Shown piece after piece: positions 23,169-30,579 of a stretch of DNA of 64,000 nt. The stretch spans positions 1 to 64,000 of the forward strand of contig JADCLI010000017.1 in NCBI GenBank assembly GCA_016803235.1, in the 5' to 3' direction. The stretch comes from Pimelobacter simplex (GTDB taxonomy: Bacteria; Actinomycetota; Actinomycetes; Propionibacteriales; Nocardioidaceae). The stretch's first letter is position 1. The number at the start of each line of letters is the position of its first letter. Under the pieces are notes generated by a model. It made no database searches. It was not told the DNA's origin and worked only from the letters and a program-made list of their open reading frames with translations. The translations under genes were made by a program, and so were the position numbers.

Positions 23169-24667
23169 CCGATCAGCCGGCGGACCTCCCCGATCTCGAG
23201 GCCCGTCACCTGCGCGCCGTCGCACGGGGGAGCACGGCGACCCTGGCCGGGGCGGTGCTCAGCACGGTCGCCGGCTTCGGCCTGGTGCTCGTGGTGACCC
23301 GCGGCGTCGACCCCGACCCGGCCGGACGCTTCTTCGCCGTGTCGGCCCTCTTCGTCGTCGCCCTCGCCGCCGCCGGTCTCGGTACGGACACCGGGCTGGC
23401 GCGGTTCGTGCTGCGCACCGCCAGCCCCGCCGCCGTACGGCGGCTGGTCGTGATGGCGGCCGTGCCCGTGCTGGCGACGGCGGTCGTCCTGGCGCTGGCC
23501 CTGGCGGCGTGGTGGCCCGACGCCCGATGGCTGGTGTGGGCGCTGCCGTTCGCCGCCGCCTCCGACCTGTGCCTGGCCGCGCTCCAGGCCCACGCGACCT
23601 TCCGGGTGGCCGTCCTCGTCGACCGGGTCCTGCGTCCCGCCACGCAGATCGTGCTGGTGAGTGCCGTGGTCGTCGCCGGGCTGCCCGGCGCGGCCCTGGC
23701 GGTGGCGTGGGGTGCGGCGTACCTGCTCAGCGCGCTGCTCGCCGTGCGCGCGCTGCGCGCTGTGCTGCGCACGCCGCGAGTGTCCACGCCCGGCCGGCAG
23801 GTCACGGGCGAGGACGTCACGGCCCGTGGGTTCTGGGCGTTCACCTGGCCACGGGGGGTGGCCCGGATCGCGCAGGTCGGCGTGCAGCGGATCGACATCG
23901 TGCTGGTCGCCTGGCTGCTGTCGCCCGCGGACGCGGCCGTCTACACGGTGGCGACGCGGTTCGTGGTGTTCGGCCAGCTGGCGAACCAGGCGGTGTCGAC
24001 GGTCGTGCAGCCGCGCTTCACCCTCATCCTCACCGACGGCGACACCGGCTCCCGTCGGGCGGTCCTGGGCCGGGTGTTCGGCGTGACGACCTGCTGGAGC
24101 GTGCTGCTGGCCTGGCCGGTGTACCTGTGCGTGGCCGCGGCACCGGCGGCCTACCTCGGCTGGTTCGGCCCGGCGTACACGACGACCGACGCCCGCACGG
24201 TCGCGCTCGTGATGGCCGGCGGGATGCTGGTCGCGGTCGCCTCCGGCCCGGTCGACACGCTGCTGCTGATGACCGGGCGCAGCACCCGCAGCCTGGCCAA
24301 CACCCTGATCGCCCTGGTCATCGACGTCGTCGGGTGCCTGCTCCTCGTCCCGCGGATGGGCATCGCCGGTGCGGCCCTGGCCTGGGCGGTCGCGGTGGTC
24401 GTGCGGTGCACGCTCGCGGTGCTCCAGGTCCGTGGGGACATCGGGCTGCTGCCCGGAGGCCGTGCCCTGCTCCTCGCGGCGGCGGTCCCCCTCACCTGCG
24501 TCGGCCTGCCCCTCGCGCTCCTGCAGCTGGTCGGCGGGCTCTCGCCGCTGACCTGGCTGCTGGCCGCGGCCCTGGTCGCGCTCGGGTACGCCGTCGTCGT
24601 CTGGCGGCTGCGCACGCGGCTCGCCGTCGACCTCTTCCTTCCCCGACGAGAGCTGGTGGCGGCATGA
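23165..24667 (+). CDS. Wzx-type oligosaccharide flippase
   Basis: A 500-residue MOP-superfamily protein with about 12-14 hydrophobic segments over its whole length. It should move the undecaprenyl-linked repeat unit from the inner to the outer face of the membrane. GTG 23165 overlaps the Wzz-like stop (GTGA) and the end overlaps the sulfotransferase ATG, so all are co-translated. The N-terminus before the first segment (about 20 residues) is acidic. Specificity cannot be read from the sequence. A lipid II flippase is less likely given the neighbours. Confidence 0.88.
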   Translation: MTDQPADLPDLEARHLRAVARGSTATLAGAVLSTVAGFGLVLVVTRGVDPDPAGRFFAVSALFVVALAAAGLGTDTGLARFVLRTASPAAVRRLVVMAAVPVLATAVVLALALAAWWPDARWLVWALPFAAASDLCLAALQAHATFRVAVLVDRVLRPATQIVLVSAVVVAGLPGAALAVAWGAAYLLSALLAVRALRAVLRTPRVSTPGRQVTGEDVTARGFWAFTWPRGVARIAQVGVQRIDIVLVAWLLSPADAAVYTVATRFVVFGQLANQAVSTVVQPRFTLILTDGDTGSRRAVLGRVFGVTTCWSVLLAWPVYLCVAAAPAAYLGWFGPAYTTTDARTVALVMAGGMLVAVASGPVDTLLLMTGRSTRSLANTLIALVIDVVGCLLLVPRMGIAGAALAWAVAVVVRCTLAVLQVRGDIGLLPGGRALLLAAAVPLTCVGLPLALLQLVGGLSPLTWLLAAALVALGYAVVVWRLRTRLAVDLFLPRRELVAA

Positions 24668-25554
24668 GCGGCGGCACGGTGCGGACCCTGGCCGGACGGG
24701 CCCGGAGCAGGCTGCCGGAGCCCGCGGTCCGGGCCGCCCGGGCGGTCCTGCTCGGCTGGGGCTGGCTGACCGCGGACCTGCGCGAGGAGCCCCGGGTGAT
24801 CGTCGTCGGCGCCCAGCGGGCCGGGACGACGACCCTGTTCCGGCTGCTGAGCGAGCACCCCCACCTGCGGCGACCCACCGTCGACAAGGGGACCGGCTAC
24901 TTCGACGACGGCTACCGGCACGGCCGACGCTGGTACCGGGCCCACTTCCCGCTGCGCCGTCCCGGGCGGTGGCGCCGGACCAGCTTCGAGTGCAGCGGCT
25001 ACTACCTGTTCCACCCGCTCGCCGCCGAGCGGATCGCCCGCGACCTTCCCGGCGTGCAGGTCGTGGCGATGGTCCGCGACCCCGTGGCTCGCGCCCACTC
25101 CGCCCACCGGCACGAGCTGGCCCGCGGCTTCGAGACGCTGCCGTTCGCGGACGCGGTCGACCGCGAGCCCGAGCGCACGGCCGGTCTCGGCGCGCGCCTC
25201 GTGGCCGAGCCCGGCACCCGCAGCTTCGAGCACCGGCACCACGCCTACCTCCAGCGCGGCGAGTACGCCGAGCAGCTGCGCCGGTTCGCCGAGGAGCTGG
25301 GCCCGGACCGGGTGCACGTGGTCGAGGCCGACGAGCTCTTCGCCGACCCGGTCCCGGTCTACCTCGACCTGCAGCGGCGCCTCGGCCTGCCGCTGCACCG
25401 CCCCGACCACGTCGGCCGCTGGAACGAGCGGCCCGGTGAGCCGTTGCCGCCGGAGCTCGAGGCCCGCCTGCGGCAGCACTTCGACGACCACGACGCAGCC
25501 CTCGCCGAGCTCCTCGGCCGAGAGCCCAGCTGGCGAAAGGAATCACTGCGATGA
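24664..25554 (+). CDS. Sulfotransferase (PAPS-dependent)
   Basis: A 296-residue sulfotransferase. The 5'-phosphosulfate loop is visible as VGAQRAGTTTLFRLLSEHP (about residues 44-62) and the 3'-phosphate site as VVAMVRDPVARAHSAHRHE (about 127-145), spaced as in the family. It transfers sulfate from PAPS to a hydroxyl group; in this operon the acceptor is most likely the sugar repeat. ATG 24664 overlaps the Wzx stop and the end overlaps the next ATG. No signal peptide, so it acts in the cytoplasm before export. This suggests a sulfated polymer, which is uncommon for actinobacterial exopolysaccharides. Confidence 0.85.
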   Translation: MSGGTVRTLAGRARSRLPEPAVRAARAVLLGWGWLTADLREEPRVIVVGAQRAGTTTLFRLLSEHPHLRRPTVDKGTGYFDDGYRHGRRWYRAHFPLRRPGRWRRTSFECSGYYLFHPLAAERIARDLPGVQVVAMVRDPVARAHSAHRHELARGFETLPFADAVDREPERTAGLGARLVAEPGTRSFEHRHHAYLQRGEYAEQLRRFAEELGPDRVHVVEADELFADPVPVYLDLQRRLGLPLHRPDHVGRWNERPGEPLPPELEARLRQHFDDHDAALAELLGREPSWRKESLR

Positions 25555-26798
25555 CTGCTCTCCAACCTCCCCGCGGACGCCACCCGCTGCTCTCGGCCCC
25601 GGTCCGCCACCGGCTGGCCCGGGGCACCCGCTGGCACCCCGGCACCCGGGACGTCCGGTTGTCGCACCTGCTGCTGGGCGGCCAGAACGGGATGACCGGG
25701 CACCAGTTCGCGACGGCGATGATGGACCCGCTGTGGCCCTCGCGCCGCGTGGTCGAGGGCCCGCACGCCGAGCTGATCGAGCGCGGCCCCGGCCAGAGCG
25801 ACCGGGACATCCTCGGCTCGACCTACGCCCGGATGGCGCGCACCTGCATCCGCCACACCGGGCAGTACTTCGCCGCCGTCGACGACCAGGGGATCGTGAC
25901 GCACGCCCGGCAGGTCCTGGCCCGCGCCGCGGGCGAGCCGGTGGAGGTGCCCACGGGGGCCATGCACTCGCCGCCGGGGCAGCCGGTGCTCGTCGTGCAG
26001 ATCGCGGACTCGAGCTGCTACCAGGTGCTCGACGGCCACCACCGGATCGCGCTGGCCGCGGCGACCGGGAGGGCCACCGTCCCCGTGCGGGTACGACGCG
26101 GCAAGGTCACCACGCCGCTGCAGGACCTGCTCCACGAGATGTCGTGGCTCGAGGGGGGCCGGGAGCTGTACCAGCCCGTCGACTCGCCCGAGCTCGCCGC
26201 GCTGTGGCCGATCGTGCGCTGCTGCGTGGACCGGCTGGAGGCGATGGAGAGCTTCCTGCACCCGCGCGGCCTGCTCGAGGGCAGCTACCTCGACGTCGCC
26301 AGCTGCTACGGGTGGTTCGTCGGCCAGATGGCACAGCGGGGAATGGCCGCCCAGGGCATCGAGCGGGACCCGCTCGGCGCCACCCTGGGCCGGCTGGTCT
26401 ACGGCGTCGACCCCGACCGGATCCGGATCGGCGACGTGGTCGACGTCCTGCGCGGGACCCGGGAGCAGTGGGACGTGGTGTCCTGCTTCAGCCTGCTGCA
26501 CCACTTCGTCCTCGGGCGCGGCGCCTGCGACGAGGTCGAGCTGATCCGGCTGCTCGACAAGTCGACGCGGCGGGTGCTCTTCTTCGACACCGGCCAGGAG
26601 CACGAGCGCTGGTTCCAGAAGTCCCTGCGCGGCTGGAACCCCGAGCACATCCGGGAGTTCCTCCTGACCCACACCACCTTCGACCAGGTCCTCGACCTCG
26701 GCCCCGACCGGGACGCGGTGGGACCGTACGCCGAGAACTACGGCCGGCACCTGTTCGTGTGCACCCGCACCGGTGCCGACGGGCGGGGAGCACGATGA
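25551..26798 (+). CDS. ParB-like domain fused to a SAM-type methyltransferase
   Basis: A 415-residue protein with two parts. Residues about 60-190 look like a ParB/sulfiredoxin-type domain, with the phosphate-binding DGHHRI motif after VVQIADSSCYQVL. Residues about 220-400 follow the class I methyltransferase fold: YLDVASCYGWFVGQM in place of the glycine loop, an acidic GIERDP, then WDVVSCFSLLHHF. It is coupled by ATGA overlaps to the sulfotransferase and the kinase-like gene, so a role in decorating the polymer is likely. The first glycine loop is weak (DVASCYG), so SAM binding should be regarded as probable rather than certain. Confidence 0.6.
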   Translation: MTALQPPRGRHPLLSAPVRHRLARGTRWHPGTRDVRLSHLLLGGQNGMTGHQFATAMMDPLWPSRRVVEGPHAELIERGPGQSDRDILGSTYARMARTCIRHTGQYFAAVDDQGIVTHARQVLARAAGEPVEVPTGAMHSPPGQPVLVVQIADSSCYQVLDGHHRIALAAATGRATVPVRVRRGKVTTPLQDLLHEMSWLEGGRELYQPVDSPELAALWPIVRCCVDRLEAMESFLHPRGLLEGSYLDVASCYGWFVGQMAQRGMAAQGIERDPLGATLGRLVYGVDPDRIRIGDVVDVLRGTREQWDVVSCFSLLHHFVLGRGACDEVELIRLLDKSTRRVLFFDTGQEHERWFQKSLRGWNPEHIREFLLTHTTFDQVLDLGPDRDAVGPYAENYGRHLFVCTRTGADGRGAR

Positions 26799-27964
26799 CC
26801 AGCGAGCTCCTCGAGACCGCGGCCGAGCTGTGGCCCGGCGCCGACGTCGTGCCCGCGGGCACGGCGGGCGACGGCCGGCCGGTCCGCGCGCGGTACGCCC
26901 TGCTCAGCCGCGGCGACGATCCGACGGTGCTGGTGCCGGTCGAGTCCGCGACGGCGGCCGGCGCCTCGCTGCGCCGGTTCAGCACCGCGTCGTCCTGGTG
27001 GGAGACGACGTCGCGGCTGGCGGCCGGCGCCGCCGTGCGGGCCGTCCCCGGGCTGCTGCGCCAGCGGGTCGAGATCCGGGGCGGCCACGACGGCCTGGCC
27101 GAGCACCTCTCGGAGGTCCTCGGCACGCCGGTCAGCTTCAGCATCAGCATCGGGACGGCCCGGGTGAACCGCAAGCCGGTCCTGCAGGTCTTCGACGATC
27201 AGGGCCGGTGCCGGGCGTTCGCGAAGGTGGGCTGGTCGGAGAACACCTGCGCCGACGTGACGGCCGAGGGCCGCGCACTGGCGACGGTGACGGCGCTGTC
27301 GTACCGGCACGTCGTCCCGCCGGCCCTGCTCGCCCGCACCTCGTGGGCCGGGCGCCCGGTCCTCGTGATCGGACCGCTGGAGCCGTCCCCGTGGCGGCGG
27401 CACCGGAGGTCCTGGTCGCCCCCCGAGGAGGCGATGGGCGAGCTGGCGTCGGCGTTCGCCTCACCCGACGGGCGGCTCGCCGACTCCGCCTGGTGGCAGC
27501 GCCAGTGGGAGACGACCGGCGCGCTGGTCGACCCGGTGGTCCGCGGCCGGTTCGGCCGGGCCATGGAGCGGGTCGACGGGATCGTCGGACGCCGGGAGCT
27601 GGGCTGGGGCGCCTGGCACGGCGACTGGACGCCGTGGAACATGGCCGTCTCCGGCGACAGCGTCCTGCTGTGGGACTGGGAGCGCTTCGAGACCGGCGTG
27701 CCGATGGGCCTGGACCCGCTGCACTACGTCGTGAACTCGTTCAACGCGGGCGCCCCGGCGTCGACCGAGGGGGTGCTGCGCGCGCTGTGCTTCGCGTCGT
27801 ACCGCGACCGGAGCCTCGGCGGCGAGCCGCACGTGACGAGCCTGCTCTACCTGGTCGCGATCCTCACCCGATACCTGCGCCTGGTCGACGCGCCGGGCGG
27901 TGAGCACATCTCGCCGCGCGCGATGCAGACCCTGATCGCGCTCGAGCGCCTGACCCAGATCTGA
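26795..27964 (+). CDS. APH-like phosphotransferase (sugar or lipid kinase)
   Basis: A 389-residue protein with the C-terminal lobe of the aminoglycoside-phosphotransferase family. The catalytic loop is WHGDWTPWN and the metal-binding segment is LLWDWERF. The N-lobe is divergent, with a Lys in AFAKVGWSE as the likely ATP contact. It is the last gene of the Wzz-Wzx-sulfotransferase-methyltransferase operon and starts in an ATGA overlap. In such a setting it more likely phosphorylates a sugar or an intermediate than a drug. The substrate is unknown. Confidence 0.7.
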   Translation: MTSELLETAAELWPGADVVPAGTAGDGRPVRARYALLSRGDDPTVLVPVESATAAGASLRRFSTASSWWETTSRLAAGAAVRAVPGLLRQRVEIRGGHDGLAEHLSEVLGTPVSFSISIGTARVNRKPVLQVFDDQGRCRAFAKVGWSENTCADVTAEGRALATVTALSYRHVVPPALLARTSWAGRPVLVIGPLEPSPWRRHRRSWSPPEEAMGELASAFASPDGRLADSAWWQRQWETTGALVDPVVRGRFGRAMERVDGIVGRRELGWGAWHGDWTPWNMAVSGDSVLLWDWERFETGVPMGLDPLHYVVNSFNAGAPASTEGVLRALCFASYRDRSLGGEPHVTSLLYLVAILTRYLRLVDAPGGEHISPRAMQTLIALERLTQI

Positions 27965-28003
27965 TCAAGGTCTGATCCGGGGCAGGCGCTCGAGGGTCGT
28001 GCG

Positions 28004-29467
28004 TCAGTTGAGGTGGGGCGAACCGGCCAGCACCTGGGCGAAGGCGGTGCGCTTCTCCGGGGTGCCGAGCGTCCACGGCGCGGTGCTGTTGAGCTCGCTG
28101 TCGAAGTACGAGTACGCGACGCCGCCGAAGTCCTGCATCAGCTTGACCGTGTTCGCGATCTCGGTCGGCCGGTCGACGGCCGCCTTGTCGGTGATGCCGG
28201 TCTCGCCGAGCGCCCACTCGACGTCGACGGTGCGGGCCCAGCCGGCGATCTTCTGGAAGTAGGCGCCGAAGTCGACCCAGCGCAGGTCCATCTTCCCGTT
28301 CTTGACCGAGCCGTACTCCTGGTAGATGTCGAAGCCGGCGATGTCGACCTTCACGCCGCGCGGCCAGATGTTCGCCAGGCTGTACTGCGGGTCGCCGTAG
28401 AACTGGTGCCACCCGGTCACGATCACGCTGTAGGCCACGTTCGGGGCGTTGTTGCGGATGATCGGGGCGAGACGCTCCTGCATCCGGCGCCACTCCTGGA
28501 TGTCGCCGTCGGTCTCGGGCTCGTGGTGGAACGCGATCCAGACCGGGCCGTTGAGCGCCGCCAGGCGCTGGGCGAGGTCGGTGGCCCAGGCGTCACCCTT
28601 GCCGTCGGCCATCTCGGTCCAGCTGTACGGCGCCTTGAAGCTGATCCACGGCAGCCGGCCGGCGGCCAGGTCGGTCGTGGCGGTCTTGACGGCGCTGGCC
28701 ACACCGGTGCCGGTGTAGTAGGTACGACGCACGGCGAGCTTGTTGCCGAGGTCCTGCTCGAGCGCGGTCGGGTCGGTGTTGCCACCGTGGGCCGCGCCGA
28801 TGTAGGTGCCGCACGACGGGATGCCCCGGGTGTCGCGGCTGCAGCCGTTGCTCAGCGTGCCCGCCGCGGCCTTGCCGCCGCCGCGGGGGTTGACCCGCAG
28901 GTCGTCGACGAGCAGCCGCTGCGCGGAGGTCAGCGAGGGGGTGCGGAAGCGGAGCTTGAACACCGAGTTCTTCGCCTTCGCGGTCATCGTCACCTTGACC
29001 CGGGTCCATGCCCGGCCCTTCGCGTCCACCGTCTTGGTCTTGGTCTGCAGCGTGCTGCCCTTGACCTCGCGCACCCGCAGCGCGACCGTGCGCTGGCCCG
29101 TGGAGCGGACCCAGGCGCGCACGACGTACCGCGTGCCCTTGGCGTGGGCGCCGCCGAACTTGCGCTTGCTGACGGCCGCCGCCGGGCCGCGGTCCTTGGT
29201 GCGCACGACCAGCGCGCGGCTGTGGTGGCGTCCCGCGCCGGCGCGGGAGAGCTTCACGCTGCTGCTGCCGACACCGGCGAATCCGTCCAGGTGGGACTCG
29301 AAGGTCCCCGTGGGGACCGTCGCCTGTGCGGCGGTCCCGGTCTGTGCCGACGTCGGCACCGCTGCGACCGCGGCGGTCATCAGCACGGCAGCCATCACCG
29401 GCAGCCACAGCCACCGGACGAGGCCGTTCGTCTTCGTCTTCGTTGTCGTCTTCTCGGCGTCCTGCAC
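28004..29467 (-). CDS. Secreted GH26-like glycoside hydrolase with N-terminal binding module
   Basis: A 487-residue protein, start GTG 29467 behind GGGGAGG. A membrane-type signal (about 17-40) is followed by a beta-sandwich binding module (about 50-195). The catalytic barrel spans about 215-487. HHEPETDGD supplies the likely acid/base E316, and WALGETGIT the likely nucleophile E422, as in GH26 beta-mannanases. It lies convergent to the kinase-like gene and upstream of nothing on its strand, with its own control region. A role in trimming or releasing the exopolysaccharide is inferred; the linkage it cuts is not known. Confidence 0.72.
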   Translation of the reverse strand: MQDAEKTTTKTKTNGLVRWLWLPVMAAVLMTAAVAAVPTSAQTGTAAQATVPTGTFESHLDGFAGVGSSSVKLSRAGAGRHHSRALVVRTKDRGPAAAVSKRKFGGAHAKGTRYVVRAWVRSTGQRTVALRVREVKGSTLQTKTKTVDAKGRAWTRVKVTMTAKAKNSVFKLRFRTPSLTSAQRLLVDDLRVNPRGGGKAAAGTLSNGCSRDTRGIPSCGTYIGAAHGGNTDPTALEQDLGNKLAVRRTYYTGTGVASAVKTATTDLAAGRLPWISFKAPYSWTEMADGKGDAWATDLAQRLAALNGPVWIAFHHEPETDGDIQEWRRMQERLAPIIRNNAPNVAYSVIVTGWHQFYGDPQYSLANIWPRGVKVDIAGFDIYQEYGSVKNGKMDLRWVDFGAYFQKIAGWARTVDVEWALGETGITDKAAVDRPTEIANTVKLMQDFGGVAYSYFDSELNSTAPWTLGTPEKRTAFAQVLAGSPHLN

Positions 29468-29564
29468 GACGCCACCTCCCCGGGAGTCCGGGGCCGTGGG
29501 AGCGAAGCTACGGCCCTCGATCACTGTTGTCTTCGGCTCGATTCGAACCGAGACCAGCGATCGT

Positions 29565-29591
29565 GGCCAATATCCTCCCCTATTTGGGGTA
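29565..29591. promoter_or_regulatory. Operator-like motif upstream of the GH26-like gene
   Basis: CCCC-TATTT-GGGG (29577-29589) is a perfect inverted repeat and is followed by TA. CCAATATCC (from 29567) just before it mirrors the second site near 21541. The pair lies about 100-125 bases upstream of the GTG at 29467. Confidence 0.55.
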
Positions 29592-29664
29592 CGCCGCACG
29601 GGCCGTGCAGGGACAGCCGGGAACGGGAGACGGAAGCCGGCCGGGGCGACCAGCGCAGCAGTGC

Positions 29665-30579
29665 TCAGATGCCGTGCCCCCGTCGGTGGGCCAGGTGCAG
29701 CAGACGCTCGGCGCTCACCAGGTGCAGGGCGACGGCCGCGGCGAGGTACGCCCGCGGCTCGAGCGGCGAGCTCCACGCGGTGCGGGCGGCCCAGGGGAGG
29801 GCGTCGCGACGACCGAGGGCGGCGAGGGCGAAGGCCTTGCGGCCGATCTCGCGGGCCAGGGCGCGCCGGTCGTCGAAGAAGACCGGGTGCTTGGCGAGGC
29901 CGTAGTCGATGGCGGCCGCGATGGTGGCCCACTGCTGCGAGAACTGGGAGCCGCCCCACCGCACCCGCACCAGCGGCGCCTCGACGAGGGCGAAGCCGCC
30001 CTTCTGGGCGGCTCGGATCATCCAGTCGAAGTCCTCGCCGTAGCTGCCCGGGATCTGCTCGTCGACCAGTCCGATCCGGTGCACGAGGTCGTGGCGTCGT
30101 ACCACCACCGAGGAGGGGTGCGCGGCCATCGTCCGGCGCCGGACCAGGTGCCGCAGCTCCAGCTCGGACGGGGCGGGCACGCGGCGGGTGGTCGTGCCGT
30201 CGTAGGCCACCTCGATGCCGGTGACCGACGTCGGGGCATCGCTGGCGGCGAGCGCGCGCACCTGGCGGCGCAGCTTGTCGGGGAGCCAGAGGTCGTCGTC
30301 GTCGCAGAAGGCCACCAGGTCGCCGTCGCCGGCGAGGATCCCGGTGTTCCGCGCGCCGGCGAGCCCGGGGGTGCGGGTGTTGCGGACCACGTCCACCTGC
30401 CGCTCGTACGCGGAGCGCACCAGCAGGGGGTCCGGCTCTGAGCGGTCGAAGACGACGATCACCCGGATCCGGCCGGGATACTCCTGCTCGAGGACCGCGG
30501 CGATCGCCTCGCGCACCATCACAGGCCGGTCATGGGTCGCGATGACGACGTCGACGTCGGGCCAGATGTCATCCAGCAT
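29665..30579 (-). CDS. GT2 family glycosyltransferase
   Basis: A 304-residue GT-A fold transferase. It has VDVVIATHDRPVMV at the start, the donor site with GLAGARNTG, and the metal-binding CDDDDLW (DxD) about 90 residues in. A later GEDFDWMIR holds the likely catalytic acid. The C-terminal 50 residues are helical and may touch the membrane. It starts ten bases inside the Wzy-Wzz gene, so the two are translated together. It should add a sugar to the repeat unit from a nucleotide sugar; which one cannot be told. Confidence 0.9.
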   Translation of the reverse strand: MLDDIWPDVDVVIATHDRPVMVREAIAAVLEQEYPGRIRVIVVFDRSEPDPLLVRSAYERQVDVVRNTRTPGLAGARNTGILAGDGDLVAFCDDDDLWLPDKLRRQVRALAASDAPTSVTGIEVAYDGTTTRRVPAPSELELRHLVRRRTMAAHPSSVVVRRHDLVHRIGLVDEQIPGSYGEDFDWMIRAAQKGGFALVEAPLVRVRWGGSQFSQQWATIAAAIDYGLAKHPVFFDDRRALAREIGRKAFALAALGRRDALPWAARTAWSSPLEPRAYLAAAVALHLVSAERLLHLAHRRGHGI

